The notes under the pieces were generated by a model. The model was not told the DNA's origin. It saw only the letters and a list, made by a program, of their open reading frames with translations, and searched no databases. Source: Lachnospiraceae bacterium MD335 (lineage in GTDB: Bacteria > Bacillota > Clostridia > Lachnospirales > Lachnospiraceae). Taken from it: a DNA stretch of 64,000 bases. Positions 45,973-54,402 of the stretch are shown piece by piece. Made by a program: the position numbers and the translations under genes. Location of the stretch: positions 552,241 to 616,240 of the forward strand of contig KE159628.1 of the NCBI GenBank assembly GCA_000403335.2. Reading direction: 5' to 3'. The first letter of the stretch is position 1. Every line of letters starts with the position of its first letter.

Positions 45973-46971
45973 ATGAATCAAATGACACTTACAGATATGG
46001 AATATTCCAACCGTAAAAAGAAAACCAAACGAGAAGAGTTTCTCGATGCCATGGATGAAATAATTCCATGGCCTTACTGGGTAGAAATAATCCGCCCATA
46101 CTATTTCAACAATAAACGCGGTCGCAAGCCGATTGGAATTGAAACAATGCTCCGCATGTATCTTATGCAGGTCTGGTTCAACTTATCCGATGAAGGAATC
46201 GAGGATTCCATCTACGACAGCTATGCCATGCGTACATTTATGCACATAGATTTTAATGAGCAACAGGTACCTGACGCTACAACGCTGCTCAAGTTTCGCC
46301 ATATGCTTGAAAAGAACAAGATTGGCGAGAAGATCTTTGCAGATGTAAATAGCCGTCTCGACGAAGCCGGTCTTATCATGCACGGTGGTACTGTCGTTGA
46401 TGCAAGCCTGATCGCAGCACCAAAGTCCACTAAAAACAAAACCGGTAAACGTGATCCGGAAATGCACCAGACGAAGAAAGGAAATGAATGGTACTTCGGA
46501 ATGAAGGTTCACGCTGGTGCTGATGCCGGTAGCGGTTATGTGCATTCGCTAACAGGAACTTCTGCAAACATGCATGATGTATCTGAAACATCAAAACTAA
46601 TACGAAAAGATGACCATGTGGTTTATGGTGATTCAGGTTATCTGGGTGCTCCCATGCGGGAGGAAATCAAAGATGATGAGGCGTTATCCAAAATAGACTT
46701 CCGAATCAATAAACGTCCATCCAGCCTTAAAACTGCTGATGATTTCCAAGGCATTAACTGGGATAAAAAGATGGAGCATGATAAATCAGCTATTCGTTGT
46801 AAAGTAGAACACGTATTTCTCATAGTCAAAAAACAGATGGGATATACAAAAGTTGTATATCGTGGAATCGAAAAGAATATGAATCGGTTCCACATGCTGT
46901 TTGCCAGTGCCAACCTTATAATGTGTAGCAGGGCTGGACGAACCCAAGATTTTCTGGGGTGCATGGGGTAA
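45973..46971 (+). CDS. IS5-family transposase
   Basis: A 332-residue DDE transposase starting MNQMTLTDMEYSNRKKK after AAAGGTGG. N-terminal DUF772-type domain (GIETMLRMYLMQVWFNLSDE) and DDE core with D in VVDASLI, D in VVYGDSGYLG and E in CKVEHVF. It looks intact. Left inverted repeat candidate at about 45896; I could not find a full matching right repeat beyond the stop (only CTGGAAATA near 47021), so that end may be eroded. Confidence 0.9.
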   Translation: MNQMTLTDMEYSNRKKKTKREEFLDAMDEIIPWPYWVEIIRPYYFNNKRGRKPIGIETMLRMYLMQVWFNLSDEGIEDSIYDSYAMRTFMHIDFNEQQVPDATTLLKFRHMLEKNKIGEKIFADVNSRLDEAGLIMHGGTVVDASLIAAPKSTKNKTGKRDPEMHQTKKGNEWYFGMKVHAGADAGSGYVHSLTGTSANMHDVSETSKLIRKDDHVVYGDSGYLGAPMREEIKDDEALSKIDFRINKRPSSLKTADDFQGINWDKKMEHDKSAIRCKVEHVFLIVKKQMGYTKVVYRGIEKNMNRFHMLFASANLIMCSRAGRTQDFLGCMG

Positions 46972-47091
46972 GTACGCCCAATTTCAAAGAAAGCAACCAT
47001 CAAATAAAGGGTTATAACCTGGAAATATCCAATGATATTTCCGCTGGCATTCTAAAAAACCTGACAAAACGGGATAATGCTGAAAATAAAA
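46972..47091. other. IS5 3' flank
   Basis: CTGGAAATA here matches the inner part of the left terminal region. Just outside, a minus-strand frame reads RMPAEISLDISR, which could continue into the gene tail left of the IS, suggesting the IS split a short gene. Confidence 0.35.
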
Positions 47092-47319
47092 CTAATTAAT
47101 CAGCGGTTCCCTAGGTTTCCCAATCCTAATAAGATTTTTGGGTAAAGCATAGGTCTTGCTTACTTCCGTCCATGACTTTAAGCGGATTATTTCCGGAAAC
47201 TCCCTGTGCAGCTTATCCATTTTCCGTATCCACACTGGATTTGCTGTGTAAACAGTTGCCTCGTCCTCATCGGCATTTAAAATGATGACAACCTCCTGCT
47301 CATATCTTGATAATTTCAT
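47092..47319 (-). CDS. Small conserved mobile-element protein
   Basis: A 75-residue protein starting MKLSRYEQEVVIILNADED at 47319 with AAAGGGG ahead. The pattern EQEVVIxxNADEDEATVYTANPVWIRKMDKL is familiar from integrative-element genes of Clostridia, of unknown function. Its gene faces away from the XRE regulator at 47703. Confidence 0.65.
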   Translation of the reverse strand: MKLSRYEQEVVIILNADEDEATVYTANPVWIRKMDKLHREFPEIIRLKSWTEVSKTYALPKNLIRIGKPREPLIN

Positions 47320-47702
47320 TCCATACCCCTTTCTCCGGTTCCGAACCGGTTCCGAATTTATCTGACAGCACCCTGTCGGTGCCGAGTTTTTCTGCCCAAA
47401 ATTGGGCGGTTTTATAAATCTGCTGTTCTCCCCTTGCTGTTTCCTGACAGGCAACCCTTGTCGGCGCTGTATCGTCCAGTATTGGCGCTCAAATTATTTC
47501 AAAATTGGTCTTGGCGGTATATGTCAGCTTGGACAGTCATTTAATTGTACTGCCATTATCCAACAAAACAGCCTGCTTTCCCGTATATCCATCATGTTGG
47601 AAATCCGCCCCAAAATTGAAAATTTCTATCATGCTGGAAAAATGTGATAGGAATCCGCCGTTTTATGTGATATTCTGTTTTTCGTAAAGGAGAGATTTAT
47701 CA
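47320..47702. promoter_or_regulatory. Divergent control region with palindromes and repeats
   Basis: Between divergent genes lie the palindromes CCGGTTCCGAACCGG (about 47336-47350) and GCCCAAAATTGGGC (about 47395-47408), and two near-identical sites ATCATGTTGGAAA (about 47590) and ATCATGCTGGAAA (about 47627) just upstream of the XRE gene. The latter are good operator candidates for that regulator. No gene is supported. Confidence 0.45.
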
Positions 47703-48524
47703 ATGAAAACACAATTAAGTATTCAGGAACGCCTGAAAGACCTGCGTGTGGAAAAGAGACTGACTTTAGAGCAGCTATCACAGCAGACAAAAATTCCGGC
47801 TTCCACACTTGGTTCTTACGAATCTGATGATTATAAGGAAATACCCCACAGGAATATCTTTGACTTGGCAAAGTTCTATGGAGTATCAGCCGACTATCTG
47901 CTTGGTATGACCGAAAACAGGCAGCTTGACAATATTTCTATATCTGAACTGCACCTGAGTGATGCTGCCCTGTCACTTCTCAAAGACCGGAAAATCAACA
48001 CACTGCTCCTGTCAGAGCTTATCACCCATGAGCAGTTCCGAAAGCTCATGCTTGGCTTGGAGATTTATGTGGACGGTCTTGCGGATATGCAGGTCAAGTC
48101 ACTCAATCTTGCGGTGGAAACAGGCAGAAAGATATTGCTCAAACGCCACAATCCCGATGAATATAACCTGCAATTAAATGTATTAAAGGCATCGCACCTT
48201 GAACTGAATGAATATTTTTCCCATGTAATTGATGATGATATGCATACCATTATCAGGGACATCAGGAACGCCCACAAAGGCGATATTGATTCCGCCCCGT
48301 CCAAAACCGTAACCGAGCATTTTGAAGAAATCATCGAAAAGGCAGAAAACTTCGTAGGCACTTCCAAACAGAAACTTGCTTACATATTCAGCCAGTTTTT
48401 AAAAATCAAGCCGACTGAAAATAATATTAACGATATGGCAGATATACTCGGTCAGTCTGAAATTTTGGAGCCTGACGCAAAGAAACGGCGGAACAGTGCA
48501 AGACAGAAACGCAATAAGGACTGA
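47703..48524 (+). CDS. XRE-family repressor-like regulator
   Basis: A 273-residue protein starting MKTQLSIQERLKDLRVEKRL after AAAGGAGAG. Residues 8-68 are a Cro/CI helix-turn-helix (LEQLSQQTKIPASTLGSYE, then FYGVSADYLLGM). The long C-terminal part is helical and unrecognised. Likely the element's regulator; it faces the operator-like repeats upstream. Confidence 0.8.
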   Translation: MKTQLSIQERLKDLRVEKRLTLEQLSQQTKIPASTLGSYESDDYKEIPHRNIFDLAKFYGVSADYLLGMTENRQLDNISISELHLSDAALSLLKDRKINTLLLSELITHEQFRKLMLGLEIYVDGLADMQVKSLNLAVETGRKILLKRHNPDEYNLQLNVLKASHLELNEYFSHVIDDDMHTIIRDIRNAHKGDIDSAPSKTVTEHFEEIIEKAENFVGTSKQKLAYIFSQFLKIKPTENNINDMADILGQSEILEPDAKKRRNSARQKRNKD

Positions 48525-48588
48525 TTTTCTGCAAAACAAAAGGAACTGCAAAGTATCCGCAATTCCCCGTTTTGAAAACTGTGGGAGA
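48525..48588. terminator. Possible shared terminator between convergent regulators
   Basis: AAAACAAAAGGAACTGC and GCAATTCCCCGTTTT around 48533-48575 can pair imperfectly, with A- and T-rich outer arms, between two convergent genes. Confidence 0.4.
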
Positions 48589-48801
48589 TTACTCCTCTGT
48601 TTTTACCAGTTCCACCACGTCCTTCAGTTCACAGTCCAGCGCATCACATATCCGTATGAGCGATTCCATAGAAATATGCTGCCCTTTGTTCATATTGGCA
48701 AGCACATTCGTGGTAAGCCCTGCTTCAATGCGCATCTGGCTCTTGGTCATTCCCTGTTCTAAGAGCAGATGCCATAAGGGTAAATAACTGACTTTCCGCA
48801 T
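48589..48801 (-). CDS. Small XRE-family regulator
   Basis: A 70-residue Cro-type protein: MRKVSYLPLWHLLLEQGMTK, then the recognition helix region GLTTNVLANMNKGQHI, and SLIRICDALDCELKDVVEL. It is just one helix-turn-helix domain. Common next to integrative elements. Confidence 0.8.
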   Translation of the reverse strand: MRKVSYLPLWHLLLEQGMTKSQMRIEAGLTTNVLANMNKGQHISMESLIRICDALDCELKDVVELVKTEE

Positions 48802-49105
48802 AACAGTCCTCCGTTATCCAGCAGATGTTTTTTCTGCCTGTTTTCTGTATTTGTTTTGTTTATTCTATCAGATACATTGTCTTTTATCAATCAAATCTTG
48901 ACTATTGGCGGTATTTCCTGTTGTTTTGCCAATCATATTTTTGTTACACCTATTTGGGTATGAAGTGGTTTGTCAAAAGGGGGGATTTTTGATATTGGTT
49001 GAATTGGTATTGCATTTTTGCCTCCATTTTTTTGTTCCTTCTATATATTTATAGCTTACCCTTCATGATACCTTACTAAGCACATCATGAAGGCCCGCGT
49101 GGCAT
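48802..49105. other. Intergenic region with possible right end of resident element
   Basis: No gene. CTATTTGGGTATGA at 48950-48963 is the inverted partner of 19174-19187. TCATGATACC and CATCATGAAGG around 49055-49095 form a loose repeat. Confidence 0.35.
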
Positions 49106-49345
49106 TTGTCAAGCTCCAGTCCTGCTTGGACATATCTCAAAGGCGTGATGAACGGCAAGATTACAATCCCGACAAAGGCGTGGAAAGAAGAATACACCAA
49201 GCTGACCGCCGAGAGGAAAACGCTCAATCAGCGGTATCTTGTATTGAAAGAGGAAGTGAAAGAAGCGGAGAAAATCAGAAAGAGCGTTTACAGTATCTTG
49301 CGGCAGGAACAGCGGGAACCGCAAACAGTACGGGAAAAAAGCGTA
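49106..49345 (+). pseudogene. Relaxase C-terminal fragment
   Basis: The frame reads AWTYLKGVMNGKITIPTKAW, LTAERKTLNQRYLVLKEEV and KIRKSVYSILRQEQRE, which I recognise as the C-terminal segment of conjugative-element relaxases. Both ends are cut: no start upstream, and after about 49345 the sequence becomes unrelated. It is not part of the MobL relaxase at 36611. Confidence 0.6.
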
Positions 49346-49409
49346 AATTTCTATTGTATTCTCCTCGCTACCATATTGATACCCATATCCCGTTCCGAAA
49401 TTGGACTGA

Positions 49410-50102
49410 TTATTCTATTTTATCCCGCATGGAATCCGCTTTCGCCTGCTTTATCAAGGTAATGCTATATACTTCCCCCAACTGCGCCGGATACGTTTCC
49501 ATAATGCTCCCGTCATACGCAATTTCAATCACATCACCCGCCTGAAGCTGCGTTCCTTCTATATTTGGTATGTGAAATTGGCCAGCGGAATCCAATTCCA
49601 AGGAACCTTCCACAGGCTCTGCCAAAATAGACGTGTCCGAACATTCCAGCACAATCGCCTGAAAGGTTACTGCCACAGGCGGATTTTGTTCGGCAATGCG
49701 ATATAATTCCTCTATTTTTTCCTCCAACGACGATTTTGGGATATAAATCCCCTGATAAGGCTGCTCCACATACTCCGTGTTTTTATCCTTATAATAGTAA
49801 AGCGTCGTTACCGTGTCATGGCAGTTTAAGGATATTGTAATATAGTCTTGATTTACCGGTGTATCTGTTATAGACTCCATGTTGGACATTTTCATATCAG
49901 ACAAAATGGCATAAAATGCGTCAATAAACGCCGTTGCTTCCTCCGCCGTATTTGGTGAAAACGCCAATTTGTCACCATCGGAAACACCAATTGATATAAT
50001 GTCCTCCCGTTCCGGAAGCCAAACAGGATTCTCTGTTTTTCCGCAAGCCGTAAATACAGTCATTATCAATAGAACCGCAATCATGATTATGCATTTTTTC
50101 AT
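49410..50102 (-). CDS. Lipoprotein with DUF3221-like C-terminus
   Basis: A 230-residue protein with signal peptide and lipobox FTAC (Cys20). An N-terminal DUF5301-like domain is followed by a C-terminal OB-like domain (AIVLECSDTSILAEP, then GDVIEIAYDGSIMETYPAQL) of the DUF3221 type. Function unknown; exported and lipid-anchored. The stop lies next to the relaxase scar. Confidence 0.75.
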   Translation of the reverse strand: MKKCIIMIAVLLIMTVFTACGKTENPVWLPEREDIISIGVSDGDKLAFSPNTAEEATAFIDAFYAILSDMKMSNMESITDTPVNQDYITISLNCHDTVTTLYYYKDKNTEYVEQPYQGIYIPKSSLEEKIEELYRIAEQNPPVAVTFQAIVLECSDTSILAEPVEGSLELDSAGQFHIPNIEGTQLQAGDVIEIAYDGSIMETYPAQLGEVYSITLIKQAKADSMRDKIE

Positions 50103-50136
50103 CTTGAAACAATACTCCTTTCACAAACCACACATA

Positions 50137-51483
50137 TTACACCCCCGCCATCTGCCTGCTGAACTGTTTTCGAAAAACCCCCCGAAAATATATCATCTCC
50201 ACAATCGCCGTAATGCTCCATGAGAAAATATAGAGCAGATACAACGACGGTATTGTCCTAAAGCAAGCAAACACCGTATAAACCCATATAATTCGGAAAA
50301 CGCAGGAACCCATAATCACAATCACCGTCGGCACAACACTCTTACCAAGCCCCCTTGACGCCGCAATCGCGTTATCCATAAACGCGGAAAAAGCGTAAGA
50401 AAATCCCATAATCACAAGTCGTTTCATTCCTGCGTCAATCACCGCCGTCTCAGGCGTAAACAGACCCAAAAACTGGCGTCCAAACAGCTCCAGTGTAAGC
50501 CCAAGCGCCGCACCCGCGCCAAACGAATACGCCAGCGTTATTATATATGTTTTCCGCACGCGCTCCTTGTTGCGCGCCCCGTAGTTCTGCCCGATAAAAC
50601 TGCTGCACGCCGTGTAAAATGCCGCCATTACATCATACACCAGTCCGTCCGCATTTGCCGCCGCCGAATTGCCTGCCACCATTGTCGCGTCAAAAGTATT
50701 GACGCCAAACTGGATAAACAGATTCGCAAGTTGAAAAATCCCATACTGCACGGCGGACGGAAATCCAATCGTCATAATCGCCGACGCCATCTTTACATTC
50801 AGACGAAGCCTTGAAAAACAAAGTCCGTACACTTCCTTGCTGCGAAACAGCGAACCCAAAATCAAAGCCGCCGAAATGTACTGTGAAATGACGCTTGCAA
50901 GCGCCACACCCGCCACGTCCAATTTACATACAATCACAAAAAACAGGTTCAGTACAATATTGATAATCCCCGCCGCCGTCAGATAATATAGCGGCTTTTT
51001 CGTATTTCCCACCGCGCTGAACACCGCATTGCCGTAATTGTAAACGGCAAGCGCCGGCATACCAAGAAAATAAATACGAAGATACAGCGCTGCTCCCGCA
51101 ATCAGTTCGTCCTTTGTATGCAACAGCCTTAAAATATCATGCGCAAACAGCAGACCTGCCGCCATAATGACAATCCCCGTAAACAGACAGATTATCACTG
51201 CCGTATGTGTCGCGTCCTCCACGTCCTTTGGTCTTTTTGCCCCCAAATAGCGGGCAATCAGGACGTTCACGCCGCCTGCCATACCAATCAGAAAGCCGGT
51301 AAACAGCGTGACAAGCGTTGTCGTGGAACCGACCGCTCCTAAAGCAATAGAGCCTGCAAAGCGTCCCACAACGGCAATGTCCGCCATATTAAATAACACC
51401 TGTAATAAATTAGAAATCATCAAAGGGAGACTGAAAACAAATATCTGCTTCCAAAGATTGCCCTTTGTCAAATCCTGCTCCAT
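50137..51483 (-). CDS. MATE-family efflux transporter
   Basis: A 448-residue protein with twelve membrane helices and the MATE N-terminal pattern SLPLMISNLLQVLFNMADI and its repeat in the second half. Drug/sodium or proton antiport is expected; substrate unknown. GGACATGATGATAAA precedes the ATG, 17 bp after the dehydrogenase stop. Confidence 0.92.
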   Translation of the reverse strand: MEQDLTKGNLWKQIFVFSLPLMISNLLQVLFNMADIAVVGRFAGSIALGAVGSTTTLVTLFTGFLIGMAGGVNVLIARYLGAKRPKDVEDATHTAVIICLFTGIVIMAAGLLFAHDILRLLHTKDELIAGAALYLRIYFLGMPALAVYNYGNAVFSAVGNTKKPLYYLTAAGIINIVLNLFFVIVCKLDVAGVALASVISQYISAALILGSLFRSKEVYGLCFSRLRLNVKMASAIMTIGFPSAVQYGIFQLANLFIQFGVNTFDATMVAGNSAAANADGLVYDVMAAFYTACSSFIGQNYGARNKERVRKTYIITLAYSFGAGAALGLTLELFGRQFLGLFTPETAVIDAGMKRLVIMGFSYAFSAFMDNAIAASRGLGKSVVPTVIVIMGSCVFRIIWVYTVFACFRTIPSLYLLYIFSWSITAIVEMIYFRGVFRKQFSRQMAGV

Positions 51484-51500
51484 TTTATCATCATGTCCTT

Positions 51501-52457
51501 TTAGATTACAATATTTCGTTCTTTTCCGTTCAAAAAGCTCTCAATGTTCTGATAAACCTCTTTTGCACACCGCTCCCTTGCCTCGTGGCTGCCCCATGCC
51601 ATATGCGGCGTAATCAAAAGCTTCGTGCTGTCCTTGATTTTGCCAAGCGGATTGTCTGCCGCAATCGGCTCCTTCACAAGCACGTCTAACCCCGCCGCCG
51701 CGATTGTGCCGTTTACGAGTGCGTCATAAAGCGCCTGCTCGTCCACCACCGGACCGCGTGCCACATTAATCAAAATTGCCGTTTTCTTCATTTTTGCAAG
51801 CGCCTGCGCATTGATGATATTCTGCGTCCTGTCCGTCAGCGGGCAGTGCAGCGACAAAATATCGCTTTGAGCAAGCAGCGTATCAAAACCCACGCGCTCA
51901 TAATCTGTTGAGGTATTGTTCCCTGACGCCGAATAATAAATCACGCGGCACCCGAATACCTTTGCAATTTCCGCCACCTTCCTGCCGATATTCCCAAGTC
52001 CGATAATGCCCCATGTCTTTCCCTCAAGCTCCGTAAAAAACGGTTCAAAGCATGTGAAAATCGGGCACTTTTCATAATTCCCGTTTTTGACATATGTATC
52101 GTAAACCGGCAGCTTTTCCAACAAATAAAGCGCCATTGCAAACGTGTGCTGCGCTACGATTGGCGTGGAATATCCTACCACGTTTGTCACGCGGATACCA
52201 TGTGCCTTGCAAAAATCAAGGTCAACATTGTTGTAGCCTGTCGCGGTTTCGCAGATAAGCTTCAGATTATTCGCACCGTTCAGCGTTGTTGCATTGAGTG
52301 GCGCTTTGTTTGCAATAATAATATCCGCGTCCGCCACACGCTGCGCGACCTCGTCTGCCGTTGTGTTTTCGTAATAAACAGTTTCCCCGAAATCATTATA
52401 AAACGAAATATCCAAATCGGTTCCTAAACTGTTTTTTTCTAAAATTACGAGTTTCAT
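51501..52457 (-). CDS. D-isomer-specific 2-hydroxyacid dehydrogenase
   Basis: A 318-residue enzyme. NAD-binding GLGNIGRKVAEIAKVFG, catalytic Arg in NVARGPVVDE, Glu in the KEPIAADNPL region and His in TPHMAWGS. It reduces a 2-keto acid (hydroxypyruvate, lactate or a branched-chain analogue) with NAD(P)H; the exact substrate is not fixed. GGAGATATAAACC precedes the ATG. Confidence 0.9.
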   Translation of the reverse strand: MKLVILEKNSLGTDLDISFYNDFGETVYYENTTADEVAQRVADADIIIANKAPLNATTLNGANNLKLICETATGYNNVDLDFCKAHGIRVTNVVGYSTPIVAQHTFAMALYLLEKLPVYDTYVKNGNYEKCPIFTCFEPFFTELEGKTWGIIGLGNIGRKVAEIAKVFGCRVIYYSASGNNTSTDYERVGFDTLLAQSDILSLHCPLTDRTQNIINAQALAKMKKTAILINVARGPVVDEQALYDALVNGTIAAAGLDVLVKEPIAADNPLGKIKDSTKLLITPHMAWGSHEARERCAKEVYQNIESFLNGKERNIVI

Positions 52458-52566
52458 GGTTTATATCTCCTTTTTTCTCTATTTTCTATTTGGTTTTCTT
52501 TTAATGCTCAATAATCTGATAAAATCATTTCCTTCGTAGCTTTCAATTTATATGTTTGATTATAAA

Positions 52567-52598
52567 ATAAATATCCGTTCTTTACAACGGATATTTAT
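52567..52598 (-). terminator. Terminator after AAA-ATPase gene
   Basis: ATAAATATCCGTT at 52567-52579 and AACGGATATTTAT at 52586-52598 form a perfect 13-bp stem with a 6-base loop, just after the stop at 52613. Confidence 0.75.
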
Positions 52599-52612
52599 AA
52601 TAGTTTGGCATT

Positions 52613-54304
52613 CTATCCAATAAGGACATTTTTTCCCTCAAATGCAAAACCGTATTTGCGAATGCGGGAGGCAGGTATGCCTTCTGATTCTAAGGCGGCG
52701 GCGTATTGCTTTTCTTCTATTTGAGAAAGTGCCGCCTGTACCGTTTCCTCCAAACTTTTCTCTTTTTGGGGACGGTGTACTTTAAACTCCATAATAATTG
52801 CGTCGTCTATTAAATTGTCTTTTTTCGGTTTCAACATCACGTCATAACGCCCGAACCCACTCTCACGGTTTGAGGCAATTGTATACCGGTCGGACAGCTC
52901 CACCATTAATCCAAGTACAAAGCCATGATAAAAACGCTCTGGCTGCGCTTTCTTTGAAGGATTTTTCCCTGTGTCAAAATTGCTGAACGTGTCGCAGGCA
53001 ACACCGTTTATATATTCGTTCATCGCATCAAGATTGCCATCCAGCAACGCCTTAATAAAATCATTATATTCCGGAGAATATCCCTTAAACCAGCCTTCTA
53101 TCATATTTTGGAACATGATTTTCACTTCTTTATTCGTTAGCCTTAAAATATATTCTTCCTTTCCTGTGTCTGCGTCAAATGTATGTTTTTCCACTTTCAA
53201 ATACCCGCTCGCAAGCAGCAGGCTCCAAATCGCGTACTCATTATGGTCAAGTTGATTGAATACAATCTGTTCGTCTATTTTGGTGCAAAGCGCACCGCCG
53301 CTTAAAAGCTCTTCCATTGTAATCTTAACATCTTTGCTCGCCTCGCGTATCAGTTTCCCGACCAGGCTGTTTGAACTGGTATTTGCCCAATATGTGGAAA
53401 ATTTCTGTTTGTCAAGGAAATTAATAATAGACCACGGATTGTATATATCTGTTCTTTCCCCAAATGTAAATCCATCATACCAGTTCTTAACATCCTCTTC
53501 CTTATCAGACAATCCAAACTCCGTCAAAGCATCTGACATTTCTTCTTGTGTAAAGCCAAAAATCGTCGCATATTTATTAGAAGTTGTCGTCACAACTTCA
53601 AGATTATTCAAGTCTGAAAAAATACTTTCTTTACTAACTTTTGTAATTCCTGTCAAAATCGCGCGTCCTAAAAATGGATTCGTCTTAAAAGTTGAATTAA
53701 ATAAGTTTCTTGTAAACGCCACAAGCTTATCCCAATACCCATTAACATATGCTTCCTGCATCGGCGTGTCATACTCATCTAACAGAATAATCGGACTTTT
53801 TCCATAATACCGCTGCATAAAATCACACAACTTATTCAAGGAAATTACCGCATCTGTTTCTGCCATCTTCTCTGAAATCCTGTCAAAATATGCCATCTCC
53901 TGCGGTGCCAGTAAACCGCTGTCCTTTAGGAAAGCATTCTTAAGATACGCGTCCGCAAGAATCTGGCAAATCCTCGTTTTCGTTCCCTCATAAGTATTAT
54001 CCTTTACATTCGCAAAGCTAAGCCCGATTACAGGATACGTTCCCTGAAGCGCTCTGTACTTCTCTTCTTCCCATATATTGAATCCCTCAAAAACTTCACC
54101 CTGTCCTTTATATTGAATGGAAAAAAAACGCTCTACCATACTCATTGTCAGCGTTTTACCGAACCGTCTCGGACGGGTTATCAGCGTTACTTCATCGTCA
54201 TTTTCCCACCATTCCTTAATAAACAGGGTCTTGTCAACATAAAAATTGTGATTCACAATCATTTTTTCAAAATTCTGTTTTCCAATCCCCACCGTTCTTG
54301 CCAT
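52613..54304 (-). CDS. AAA-ATPase-like/PD-(D/E)XK nuclease-like protein
   Basis: A 563-residue protein of a family common in anaerobes. The N-terminal ATPase-like domain has [17 protein letters not shown] (P-loop variant) and a Walker B-type [10 protein letters not shown]; the C-terminal part has RYDVMLKPK and [10 protein letters not shown], a PD-(D/E)XK-like core. Cellular role unknown. Many paralogues are usual in Lachnospiraceae and Bacteroidales. Confidence 0.85.
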   Translation of the reverse strand: MARTVGIGKQNFEKMIVNHNFYVDKTLFIKEWWENDDEVTLITRPRRFGKTLTMSMVERFFSIQYKGQGEVFEGFNIWEEEKYRALQGTYPVIGLSFANVKDNTYEGTKTRICQILADAYLKNAFLKDSGLLAPQEMAYFDRISEKMAETDAVISLNKLCDFMQRYYGKSPIILLDEYDTPMQEAYVNGYWDKLVAFTRNLFNSTFKTNPFLGRAILTGITKVSKESIFSDLNNLEVVTTTSNKYATIFGFTQEEMSDALTEFGLSDKEEDVKNWYDGFTFGERTDIYNPWSIINFLDKQKFSTYWANTSSNSLVGKLIREASKDVKITMEELLSGGALCTKIDEQIVFNQLDHNEYAIWSLLLASGYLKVEKHTFDADTGKEEYILRLTNKEVKIMFQNMIEGWFKGYSPEYNDFIKALLDGNLDAMNEYINGVACDTFSNFDTGKNPSKKAQPERFYHGFVLGLMVELSDRYTIASNRESGFGRYDVMLKPKKDNLIDDAIIMEFKVHRPQKEKSLEETVQAALSQIEEKQYAAALESEGIPASRIRKYGFAFEGKNVLIG

Positions 54305-54402
54305 ATTGCTGTCCCCTTTTCATAATTTAATATCCCACCCACTCCTGTCTATGTTTATACTACCACAAAACATATCCAAAATGAACACTCCAAACCCCGA
54401 AT

